Shown: positions 5,617 through 11,767 of the stretch, piece after piece
How positions within the stretch are numbered: position 1 is the stretch's first letter
Layout of the letters: every line of letters starts with the position of its first letter
Assembly (NCBI GenBank): GCA_937997955.1
Contig: CALLDR010000044.1
Location: 1 to 13,159 of the forward strand
DNA: 13,159 nucleotides
Reading direction: 5' to 3'
DNA from: an uncultured Emergencia sp.
Lineage (GTDB): Bacteria > Bacillota > Clostridia > Peptostreptococcales > Anaerovoracaceae
Notes under the pieces: model-generated
The model's input: only the letters and a program-made list of their open reading frames with translations
Databases searched by the model: none
What the model was told of the DNA's origin: nothing
Program-made: the position numbers and the translations under genes

Positions 5617-7614
5617 TTAACCTCTAAAATTGTTATGTGAGAATACTTTTTTGATCACCTGGACAAAGTCCGCGTTGTTCCTCGTGTGCGCCAGATTGTC
5701 GATGATAGCTTCCGCCACATCCTGTGTCGGGGAATTTGCCAAAGCGCGGCGCATCATCCAGATAGCTTCCATTTCTTCCTGATTCATCAGCAGGTCTTCC
5801 CTTCTGGTTCCCGATTTGTTCAAATCGATGGCCGGGAAGATCCTCTTCTCAGAAAGCTTTCTGTCCAGGTGCAGTTCCATATTACCTGTACCCTTAAACT
5901 CTTCAAATATAACATCGTCCATGCGGCTTCCTGTTTCTACCAGAGCTGTAGCCAAAATGGTGATGCTGCCGCCCTCTTCGATATTTCTCGCCGCGCCAAA
6001 GAACTTCTTCGGCTTGTGGAGAGCCCCCGGATCCAGACCGCCGGACAGGGTTCTGCCGGACGCCGGTACGACCAGGTTGTAGGCCCTGGCAAGACGGGTG
6101 ATGCTGTCCAGCAAAATGACCACGTCCTTGCCGTGCTCCGCCAGACGCTGCGCTCTCGCCAGCACCATTTCCGCCACTTTTACGTGATGCTGCGGCATTT
6201 CATCAAAGGTGGAGTAGATGACCTCCCCGCCGGACAGGGACCGCTTCATATCGGTGACTTCCTCCGGCCGCTCGTCCACCAGCAGCACGATCATCTCTAC
6301 CTCAGGATACTGCTGATCGATGCTGTTGGCAATACTCTTCAGTAAAGTGGTCTTGCCTGCCTTCGGCGGCGCCACGATCAGCCCTCTCTGTCCTTTTCCG
6401 ATTGGAGCGATCAGGTCGATGAGACGCATCGCCAGATCTCTCTGCCTGTTTTCCATGGAGATCCGCTCCGTCGGGAAGATCGGGGTCAGATCCTCAAAAT
6501 CCGGCCGGCGCATGGCCACGCCGGGTTCGTCTCCGTTGACAGTAAGTACATAGAGCAAAGCGCCGAATTTTTCACCGTCGTTAGGCAGACGGGAAATGCC
6601 TTTGATCTTATCGCCGGTCTTCAGATTGAAGCGGCGGATCTGGGTCGGCGAAACGTAGATATCCTTGTCGCTGGTCAGGAAATTGTTGAAACGAAGGAAC
6701 CCGAAGCCGCTGTCTGACAGCTCCAAGATGCCTTCTACCTCCGGCCTCTCCCTCTCCTGGGTTTCGCGCGGTTCGCGGTCGTTTCTGTTGTCATTTCTTT
6801 CGCGGCCGTGGCGCATGTGATACCGACGGTCCCGCGTGGCGCTCTCCTGCTGCGCGTCCTGCCGTTCCTCTGCTCCAGACTGCTCGTCAGCGTTTTTCTC
6901 TTCCTTATGCTCTCCCGCCGGTTCCAGGGCGACCATTTCTCCTCTTTTTACCGCGGTCAAAGCGGTTTCCGCCGGTGCGCCCAACGGGGACTTTGCGGCG
7001 GCGGTTTCCGCGGCCGACGTCGCTTTGTTCTCAGCTGGTGCGTCAGCCTTCACAGCCGATGCTTCTTTGCTCTCAGTTTTACTCTCAGTCTCTTTCGGAG
7101 CCTTTGCCTCAGCTTCGACCGCCTCTTTTTCCTCGGCTTCCAGCTTTGCCTTCTCCTCAGCTGCCTTCTTTGCCAGAGCCTCGGCCTTTGTCGGCCGGCC
7201 CCTTCTCTTGGCCGGTTTTGCCGGTTCTTCCGCGGCCTCCGTTTTCTTCGTTGCGGCAGCCTTCACAGCCGGTTCTTCTTTGTTCTCAGCCGCGGCGGCA
7301 GCCTTCACAGCCGATTCTGCCTTGCCCTCAGCTTCTTTCGCGGCCTTTGCCTCAGCCTCGACCGCCGCTTTTTCCTCAGCTTCCAGCCTTGCCTTTTCTT
7401 CGGCAGCTCTCTTTGCCAAAGTTTCGGCCTTCGGCGGACGGCCCCTTCTCTTGGCCGGTTTTGCCGGTTCTTCCACGGCCTCCGTTTTCTTCGCGGCGGC
7501 AGACTCCGCGGCCGAGGCCTGCTCCTCAGCGGCCTTCACAGCCGCCGGCGCCTGCTCCGGCATATCCTTCATGACTTTCTCTTCTGTTGTTTCTTCTTTT
7601 TTCTTTCTTGGCAT
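5617..7614 (-). CDS. rho: Transcription termination factor Rho with a long disordered N-terminal extension
   Basis: Rho is a hexameric RNA-dependent ATPase that pulls RNA and dissociates elongation complexes. The conserved part starts near residue 294. The cold-shock-like RNA-binding domain contains SDSGFGFLRF (300-309) and DIYVSPTQIRRFNLKTGD (318-335). Walker A is APPKAGKTTLL (415-425), Walker B DVVILLDSITRLARAYN (497-513), and the R-loop/ATP-site region is SGTRRED (601-607). The first ~290 residues are low-complexity and rich in Ala, Glu and Lys: two 81-residue repeats, each with an AT-hook-like KRRGRP (55-60 and 136-141), then an Arg/Asp/Asn-rich stretch (260-292). The usual helical Rho_N domain is not apparent. 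Total length of 665 is well above the ~420 of Escherichia coli Rho. The ATG at 7614 has only a weak AGG; MPRKKK fits a natural start. First gene of the operon with DUF1385 and prmC. Confidence 0.96.
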   Translation of the reverse strand: MPRKKKEETTEEKVMKDMPEQAPAAVKAAEEQASAAESAAAKKTEAVEEPAKPAKRRGRPPKAETLAKRAAEEKARLEAEEKAAVEAEAKAAKEAEGKAESAVKAAAAAENKEEPAVKAAATKKTEAAEEPAKPAKRRGRPTKAEALAKKAAEEKAKLEAEEKEAVEAEAKAPKETESKTESKEASAVKADAPAENKATSAAETAAAKSPLGAPAETALTAVKRGEMVALEPAGEHKEEKNADEQSGAEERQDAQQESATRDRRYHMRHGRERNDNRNDREPRETQERERPEVEGILELSDSGFGFLRFNNFLTSDKDIYVSPTQIRRFNLKTGDKIKGISRLPNDGEKFGALLYVLTVNGDEPGVAMRRPDFEDLTPIFPTERISMENRQRDLAMRLIDLIAPIGKGQRGLIVAPPKAGKTTLLKSIANSIDQQYPEVEMIVLLVDERPEEVTDMKRSLSGGEVIYSTFDEMPQHHVKVAEMVLARAQRLAEHGKDVVILLDSITRLARAYNLVVPASGRTLSGGLDPGALHKPKKFFGAARNIEEGGSITILATALVETGSRMDDVIFEEFKGTGNMELHLDRKLSEKRIFPAIDLNKSGTRREDLLMNQEEMEAIWMMRRALANSPTQDVAEAIIDNLAHTRNNADFVQVIKKVFSHNNFRG
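7006..7491 (-). repeat. Two tandem 243-bp units within the rho 5' region
   Basis: Residues 42-122 and 123-203 of Rho align without gaps at an 81-codon offset. The GGCCCCTTCTCTTGGCCGG block begins at 7197 and again at 7440, exactly 243 bp apart. Each unit encodes KKTEA, EEPAKPAKRRGRP, a KAE-LAK-AAEEKA-LEAEEK helix-prone stretch and a variable Ala-rich end. The C-terminal thirds of the units have diverged more than the AT-hook halves. Confidence 0.9.
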
Positions 7615-7735
7615 GTGATTACCAGACCTGATGGCCTGTTCCTTTCTATAACGATAAATCTATAACTAAAAAGTTTCCTTTTGATAGAACGCGGGAAATA
7701 GTAAATCAGTCAGACACGTTTAAGATGCGGCCTCG

Positions 7736-7753
7736 AAAAAGTCCGGACCTTTT
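7736..7753. repeat. Near-palindrome in the rho leader
   Basis: Nine-base arms (AAAAAGTCC / GGACCTTTT) meet without a spacer and have a single mismatch. The site lies in the predicted 160-nt rho leader, about 125 bp before the start codon. It could be an operator or an RNA hairpin; function unknown. Confidence 0.4.
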
Positions 7754-7781
7754 AACATCTACAGACGAAAAATCTATATCC

Positions 7782-7810
7782 ATTATAATACAACAGTTAC
7801 CCATTGAAAA
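7782..7810 (-). promoter_or_regulatory. Probable promoter of the rho operon
   Basis: Minus strand: -35-like TTTTCA (7805-7810), 17-bp spacer, consensus -10 TATAAT (7782-7787). It predicts a leader of about 160 nt. The -35 sits inside a small inverted repeat TACCC ... GGGTA (7799-7816). Confidence 0.62.
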
Positions 7811-7868
7811 GGGTATTTTTTTGCAAAAAAATCGCGAAACCTGTCGGAATATTCCCGTGAGAATAACC

Positions 7869-7886
7869 GCGCCGCGCAAACGGCGC
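7869..7886. repeat. GC-rich hairpin upstream of the rho promoter
   Basis: GCGCCG and CGGCGC arms with a six-base loop, in otherwise AT-rich DNA. Neither strand has a T tract after it, so I do not call it a terminator. Confidence 0.4.
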
Positions 7887-7993
7887 CAATACTATGCCGG
7901 CAGCGAAGCGGCAGCATTAAAGCTTTTGAGGAAAAGTATCAACTGATATTTACAAAATCAAATGGAGTTATCTTAAAATCAACTTTTTTGAAA

Positions 7994-8220
7994 TTTAGGT
8001 ACAACTACTCCCTTTACGGCTTTACTGTATTGCCGCCATTTATCCTGGCAAAGGCCGTTGAAAAGCAAAAAATTCATCTGAAACGACAAAAAAAGATAAA
8101 AAAGGTACAACTTTTCCCTTTTCAACAGGGACACTCCCTTTGCGGTTTGGAATCAAGTTGTACCCAATTTTTGTTTTTTGTTGTTTTTGGTCGAAAACAG
8201 AGCCATAAGTTGTACCTAAA
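7994..8220. repeat. 227-bp non-coding element with 13-bp inverted ends and four GGTACAACT copies
   Basis: The ends are perfect 13-bp inverted repeats: TTTAGGTACAACT (7994-8006) and AGTTGTACCTAAA (8208-8220). Inside lies a second inverted pair with 10-bp arms: GGTACAACTT (8104-8113) and AAGTTGTACC (8155-8164). The four 9-mers start at 7998, 8104, 8156 and 8208, intervals of 106, 52 and 52 bp. A further direct repeat, ACTCCCTTTxCGGyTTT-like, occurs at 8007 and 8133. No convincing protein is encoded and I see no clear target-site duplication (flanks GAAA and AATC). It may be a miniature inverted-repeat element, a decayed insertion-sequence pair, or an array of protein-binding sites upstream of the rho promoter. 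I do not recognise the 9-mer. Confidence 0.6.
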
Positions 8221-8264
8221 AATCAAAAAAACCCGTTTTCGGATCACTGCAGGCGGCGCATACG

Positions 8265-8295
8265 AAAAGACCAGCCGGAGTACTTCCGACTGGCC
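8265..8295 (-). terminator. Rho-independent terminator downstream of hbd
   Basis: Minus strand GGCCAGTCGGA, five-base loop, TCCGGCTGGTC (11 pairs including G-T wobbles), then TTTT. It lies about 107 bp after the hbd stop. The interval 8296-8402 holds nothing I can assign. Confidence 0.7.
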
Positions 8296-8402
8296 AATCA
8301 TTTGTTCTTCAATTGTCTGCCTGACGAGGGCGGTTCATTAACACGCCAGCCTCTCGGTCAGCAGCTCTTTGTTCTCGCATACAAGGTTATGTACGGATCG
8401 AT

Positions 8403-9251
8403 TTATTTTGTGTAATCGTAGAAGCCAACGCCAGTCTTTCTTCCCAGCTTGCCAGCTCTTACCATCTTTCTCAGCAGAGTGTGAGCTCTGTACTTAGGAT
8501 CGCCGTATTCGTTGTACAGAACGTCCATGATAGCCAGAACGATATCCAGACCAACCAGGTCACCTAATTCGAGAGGTCCCATCGGGTGGTTAGCGCCCAG
8601 CTTCATAGCGGTGTCGATGCCCTTCGCGTCAGCAACGCCGTCAGCCAGAATGCCGATACCTTCGTTGATCATAGGGATCAGGATTCTGTTTACAACGAAT
8701 CCAGGAGCTTCTTCAACTTCTACAGGAGTCTTGCCCAGAGCTTCTGTCAGAGCTACAATTGTGTCTCTGGTCTCGTCGGAAGTGGTCAGGCCCTTGATGA
8801 TCTCTACCAGCTTCATAGCTGGAACAGGGTTGAAGAAGTGCATGCCGATTACTTTGTCAGGTCTGCCGGTAGCAGCAGCAATTTCAGTAATGGACAGGGA
8901 AGAAGTGTTGGTAGCGATGATAGCTTCCGGCTTTACTAACTGGTCCAGTTCAGCAAACAGAGCTTTCTTAGCTTCCATGTCTTCAGTTGCAGCTTCGATG
9001 ATCAGGTCAGCGTCCTTCACGATGCTGATATCGGTGGAGCCATGAACTCTGCCCATGATCTCAGCCTTGTCAGCCTCAGTGATCTTTTCTTTCTTGATCA
9101 GTCTGTCCAGATTCTTCTCAACAGTTGCCAGACCTTTGTCAACAGAAGTCTGTCTTCTTGCTCTCAGAACAACTTCATAGCCATTCTGAGCTAAAACCTG
9201 GATGATACCAGCTCCCATAGTGCCAGTTCCTAAAACACCAACTTTTTTCAT
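8403..9251 (-). CDS. hbd: 3-hydroxybutyryl-CoA dehydrogenase
   Basis: Hbd interconverts acetoacetyl-CoA and 3-hydroxybutyryl-CoA in the butyrate-forming pathway, in the cytosol. The 282-residue protein is collinear with clostridial Hbd. It has the Rossmann GTGTMG (8-13), NTSSLSITE (115-123) with Ser117, HFFNPVP (138-144) with catalytic His138, Glu150, and PGFVVNRILIPMINE (183-197) with Asn188. The C-terminus has NHPMGPLELGDLVGLD. After the second Rossmann strand the sequence is VVLRARRQT, where NAD-dependent relatives have an aspartate (VVLRDI); two arginines there suggest NADP(H) use, an inference. It starts with GTAGGAGG eight bases before the ATG, has its own promoter with a Rex-type operator, and no crt, bcd, etf or thl gene is next to it. 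Codon usage appears less GC-rich than in rho or the PGI-like gene, consistent with high expression. Confidence 0.96.
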   Translation of the reverse strand: MKKVGVLGTGTMGAGIIQVLAQNGYEVVLRARRQTSVDKGLATVEKNLDRLIKKEKITEADKAEIMGRVHGSTDISIVKDADLIIEAATEDMEAKKALFAELDQLVKPEAIIATNTSSLSITEIAAATGRPDKVIGMHFFNPVPAMKLVEIIKGLTTSDETRDTIVALTEALGKTPVEVEEAPGFVVNRILIPMINEGIGILADGVADAKGIDTAMKLGANHPMGPLELGDLVGLDIVLAIMDVLYNEYGDPKYRAHTLLRKMVRAGKLGRKTGVGFYDYTK

Positions 9252-9296
9252 TGTGATAACCTCCTACAATTTCATTATTACCTATTGAAAAAGTTC

Positions 9297-9314
9297 TTGT
9301 TAAAAAATTAACTT
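9297..9314. promoter_or_regulatory. Rex-type redox operator in the hbd leader
   Basis: TTGTTAAAAAATTAACTT matches the Firmicutes Rex consensus TTGTTAANNNNTTAACAA at 12 of 14 defined positions. It begins about 10 bp after the predicted hbd start point. Rex releases DNA when NADH is high and is known to control fermentation genes, including butyryl-CoA synthesis genes, in Clostridia. The rex gene is not in this window. Confidence 0.72.
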
Positions 9315-9329
9315 TTTTCCGTTACTTTC

Positions 9330-9357
9330 ATTATACCACAGAAATAAAATAAGTAAA
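9330..9357 (-). promoter_or_regulatory. Extended -10 promoter of hbd
   Basis: Minus strand: -35-like TTTACT (9352-9357), 16-bp spacer, TGG then consensus -10 TATAAT (9330-9335). It begins three bases after the stop codon of the upstream PGI-like gene. No terminator separates the two genes, so readthrough from upstream is also possible. Confidence 0.75.
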
Positions 9358-9359
9358 GC

Positions 9360-10439
9360 CTATTTCTTCAACAAAAAATCAGTTATGCCGTCAGACAGCT
9401 GCAGAAAAGCTGCCAAATGTCCCAGGGTATAGGAATCCAGCCGTTCCAGAAGGATTTTCACAGAACGCTTTTTCATGCAGTCCTGTGAAAAGAACCGCTC
9501 CGCGGTTTCCAGCAGCAAAAGGTTCAGCGAGCCGTCTTCATTACAGCCCTCAAAATACGGCATCATCACGTCCTCTTCATCCTGATCCGTGACGATCATA
9601 GCCGCAAAGTCCTCCTGGCCGTCGGCATACTGCTCCTCCGGCAGCCAAAGCGCCCGGCCGCCGCGCCACTTTGCCAGATGCAGAAGCTGCCGCTGCCAGA
9701 TCATGAGGTTCTCACCGCCGCCATGCTCCTGCCGCCAGATCGCCCGCGCCACGCTGTAATCCGCGCCGTCCAAATCCCACGCCGGATCCGCCAGCATATC
9801 GTAAAATCCATTCAGATATTCCTCCAGGTCGACGCCTTTGACCGCCAGCGGAAGCAGCGCCCCTGCCGTACCTGCGCCGTCCGCCGCCGAAATGCCCTCC
9901 GGCCAGTTGATCAAAGGATAGTCGTTGTCCGCGGCGTCCTGCGCCAGAACCTCGCTGTCCTTTCCCGCAACAGCGCATATCCTCGCTGCTGCCGCTTCCT
10001 GGCCGTATTTGGCGATCAAAAGCTTTTTCAGGCACGCGAACGCCCCGCGCCAGGACACGCTTTCCGCGCCTTCCGTAACCGCCAGAATGGAGAAATCCTC
10101 CTTTTCCAGCCTGTCCATCAGTCCCGCATAATCCACCGCCGACAGCGTATCTCCGAATACCAGAACGTCGGCCCGATCGCTCTGCCCCGGCACAGCAGCC
10201 GTCAGCCCTTTGATCATTCTGCCGGCTTCACCCTCGGCGATGACCAAAAGCACACTGCTCTGGTATGCCAGCTTATCGGCGATTTCCCGCAGCGCGGTCA
10301 AAGGGTTTCTGTCGGACTTTGTAATCGCGGTGCGTACCCATGCGGTTTTCCACAGGACGTCCAAAGCCTCTCCGCAGGATTTTCTATACGCGTCCAGCGG
10401 CATATGTTCTATGTTTCTCTTATCAACAAAAATTCTCAT
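9360..10439 (-). CDS. Glucose-6-phosphate isomerase-like protein lacking active-site motifs (probable pseudoenzyme)
   Basis: This 359-residue protein aligns by eye over most of its length with Firmicutes glucose-6-phosphate isomerase (PGI). SSVLLVIAEGEAG (61-73) corresponds to SDVLLVVGIGGS. RADVLVFGDTLSAVDYAGLM (89-108) and LEKEDFSILAVTEG (111-124) correspond to the strand before SKSGTTTE. LKKLLIAKYGQEAAAARI (137-154) follows in register. GALLPLAVKGVDLEEYLNG (193-211) corresponds to VGLLPIAVSGID. LDSYTLGHLAAF (334-345) corresponds to LDEYTFGYLVYF. The GIGGS and SKSGTT sugar-phosphate motifs and the GGRFSV segment are replaced. The chain ends at FLLKK, before the catalytic-lysine segment (NPFDQPGVE). 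At 359 residues it is about 90 shorter than PGI. The frame is intact and starts after GGGAGGAG, so it is probably expressed. A regulatory or structural role is inference. Confidence 0.75.
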   Translation of the reverse strand: MRIFVDKRNIEHMPLDAYRKSCGEALDVLWKTAWVRTAITKSDRNPLTALREIADKLAYQSSVLLVIAEGEAGRMIKGLTAAVPGQSDRADVLVFGDTLSAVDYAGLMDRLEKEDFSILAVTEGAESVSWRGAFACLKKLLIAKYGQEAAAARICAVAGKDSEVLAQDAADNDYPLINWPEGISAADGAGTAGALLPLAVKGVDLEEYLNGFYDMLADPAWDLDGADYSVARAIWRQEHGGGENLMIWQRQLLHLAKWRGGRALWLPEEQYADGQEDFAAMIVTDQDEEDVMMPYFEGCNEDGSLNLLLLETAERFFSQDCMKKRSVKILLERLDSYTLGHLAAFLQLSDGITDFLLKK

Positions 10440-10460
10440 GTTTTACTCCTCCCATCAACA

Positions 10461-10489
10461 ATCTTAACCCGAAATGTCGTAATTCGCAA
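10461..10489 (-). promoter_or_regulatory. Candidate promoter of the PGI-like gene
   Basis: Minus strand: -35 TTGCGA (10484-10489), 17-bp spacer, -10 TAAGAT (10461-10466), about 20 bp before the ATG at 10439. The -10 is only a partial match. Confidence 0.45.
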
Positions 10490-10517
10490 CTTTTTGTCGA
10501 TACTTTCTCCAAAAATC

Positions 10518-10547
10518 TTGCGTATTTTTCCCAAGCTATGCTATCCT
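10518..10547 (+). promoter_or_regulatory. Candidate extended -10 promoter of the small secreted protein gene
   Basis: -35-like TTGCGT (10518-10523), 18-bp spacer, TGC then -10 TATCCT (10542-10547). It predicts a leader of about 65 nt ending in AAGGAGG five bases before the ATG. Confidence 0.5.
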
Positions 10548-10619
10548 ACAAGCGCATCAACAAACAGACTGGTGCATTCATAAATCATCACAACAAGAAA
10601 CCTGAGTAAGGAGGACAAC

Positions 10620-11039
10620 ATGAAAAAATTTTTATGTACCCTTCTGGCGCTGATTATGATGATCAGCGCCAGCGCCGTTACCACCTATGCAGCTGTCAAG
10701 ACGCCCGACGCGGAGGTGCAGAATACCAGCGCAGTAGGCTTTACCACTAAACGCTATAGTGATACTAAAGCTGCTGCAAGTGTTACCGTCGAATTTACAA
10801 AAGTTGCCGACAGCTATACTGTCATCATCATACTCCAAAGAAAGAAGGACGGGGAATGGATCACTGCGGTAGATATCTCCAATAATACCCATCGATACAC
10901 CGGCACAAAAAAAGATAGCGTTCTTACTTACGATGAGTGGGCTGTGAAAAAAGGGGATATCTACCGCGTCAAATGCATAAGCACAGATCGATACAGCGGC
11001 ATTGAATATACCAGAACTAGTTATTCCGATCCATTCTAA
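10620..11039 (+). CDS. Small secreted protein of unknown function
   Basis: A 139-residue protein with a clear Sec signal peptide: KK at 2-3, a hydrophobic core LCTLLALIMMISASAV (5-20) and probable cleavage after TTYA (21-24). The mature part, about 115 residues, alternates polar and hydrophobic residues (SVTVEFTKVADSYTVIIILQ near 54-73) and has no cysteine in its first half. This is compatible with a single beta-sandwich domain of the kind found in small exported clostridial proteins. It has no LPXTG motif, lipobox or repeats, so it is probably released or loosely surface-bound. The start follows AAGGAGG with ideal spacing. It is divergent from the PGI-like gene and convergent with the anti-sigma gene, whose stop lies 5 bp away. 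I do not recognise the family and assign no function. Confidence 0.85.
   Translation: MKKFLCTLLALIMMISASAVTTYAAVKTPDAEVQNTSAVGFTTKRYSDTKAAASVTVEFTKVADSYTVIIILQRKKDGEWITAVDISNNTHRYTGTKKDSVLTYDEWAVKKGDIYRVKCISTDRYSGIEYTRTSYSDPF
10644..10672 (+). repeat. 11-bp perfect inverted repeat inside the signal-peptide coding region
   Basis: CTGGCGCTGAT (10644-10654), seven-base loop, ATCAGCGCCAG (10662-10672). In the mRNA this stable GC-rich hairpin begins 24 nt after the start codon. Confidence 0.7.
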
Positions 11040-11068
11040 GAGAGTCAGTTGACTCTCTCTATGTTTTT
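11039..11068 (+). terminator. Terminator of the small secreted protein gene, overlapping the end of the anti-sigma gene
   Basis: AGAGAGTCA / TGACTCTCT, nine perfect pairs with a two-base loop, then TTTTT after a five-base gap. The hairpin starts in the stop codon and contains the last codons and the TGA of the opposing gene. On the minus strand no T tract follows. Confidence 0.65.
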
Positions 11069-11767
11069 CACTATTTTTAAAATTTCTTTTCTATCCACCT
11101 GGCCTTTTATCGTTACAAAAATATCTTCTTCCTCAAAGTGCGCCACGTTTTCTTTATAGTTCACAAATACCTCTCTTTCTCCTACTTGGAGGATTTCATT
11201 GTAGTTATAAACAGCAACTGATTCAATTTCACTTGACTGTTTTATAGTCAGCTCCCCATTCTCACACCAATAAAAAAAGTAATACTCTCTCTTTAATGAG
11301 TTCTCTTCGATGACCAGTTTCTCAAATTCATATCCTTCCGGTATGTACTCTGGTATCAGCATATCGGGGTATTTTATTTGGGCTTCTTCTACCTGCTTCC
11401 AGTCGTCGATAACGATTTTGACGGAACCCAGATTTTCATCGGCATCTGCCTGATTCCCTTTGATCACAGCGCCGCCTTCTGTCTCATTGATCTGATCGCT
11501 GCCCTTGCCAGCCATAGACACATCGCTGCCGGACAGCAAGCCAAAATGCAGCGCCAGGGCAGCCGCGCAGAGAAAAACCAGAGCTGTGCAGGCAGCTATG
11601 GCATATCTTTTTCTGAGACTCCGTCTCCGGTCACGCCGGGCCTTGACCCAAGCTTCCAGGACCTGCGGTTCCAGCGGCGGTTCCTTTCCCTGTCCCCTGA
11701 GGGCTTGACCAATCCGTTCCTGCAGCATAGCATCATATATGTTCCCTTCATGCCTGTCCCTCTTCAT
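11045..11767 (-). CDS. Membrane-anchored DUF4367 protein, probable anti-sigma factor
   Basis: A 240-residue protein with a basic cytoplasmic N-terminus (1-54, RRDRRRSLRKR at 44-54), one membrane span (about 55-77) and an extracytoplasmic C-terminus. The region from about 130 to 238 (YPDMLIPEYIPEGYEFEKL, REYYFFYW, then a beta-rich end) resembles DUF4367, often fused to anti-sigma factors in Clostridia. Its ATG overlaps the TGA of the sigma factor gene (ATGA), a classic translational coupling of sigma and cognate anti-sigma. By analogy the N-terminus would hold the sigma factor and the outer domain would sense an envelope signal; that is inference, as I see no zinc-binding ZAS motif. It converges with the small secreted protein gene, with 5 bp between stops. 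Confidence 0.82.
   Translation of the reverse strand: MKRDRHEGNIYDAMLQERIGQALRGQGKEPPLEPQVLEAWVKARRDRRRSLRKRYAIAACTALVFLCAAALALHFGLLSGSDVSMAGKGSDQINETEGGAVIKGNQADADENLGSVKIVIDDWKQVEEAQIKYPDMLIPEYIPEGYEFEKLVIEENSLKREYYFFYWCENGELTIKQSSEIESVAVYNYNEILQVGEREVFVNYKENVAHFEEEDIFVTIKGQVDRKEILKIVKNIERVN

Noticed and set aside
6808..7665. Long plus-strand open frames opposite rho (285, 260 and 199 codons)
   Set aside because: They are shadows of the Ala/Glu/Lys-rich minus-strand repeats; the translations are low-complexity Ser/Phe/Leu/Pro and lack ribosome binding sites.
7988..8341. 117-codon plus-strand open frame over the GGTACAACT element
   Set aside because: TTG start without a ribosome binding site, erratic composition, and it spans the inverted repeats and the hbd terminator.
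8337..8400. Minus-strand fragment reading VHNLVCENKELLTERLAC then stop, just after hbd
   Set aside because: Plausible protein composition, but about 20 residues with no start and no recognisable family; too short to call even as a remnant.
10470..10500. TGTCGTA and TGTCGAT as Spo0A boxes between the PGI-like gene and the secreted-protein gene
   Set aside because: Both deviate from TGTCGAA and lack helical spacing.
9678..10583. 301-codon plus-strand open frame opposite the PGI-like gene
   Set aside because: GC-rich shadow rich in Arg/His/Gln; the minus-strand frame has a strong ribosome binding site and family similarity.
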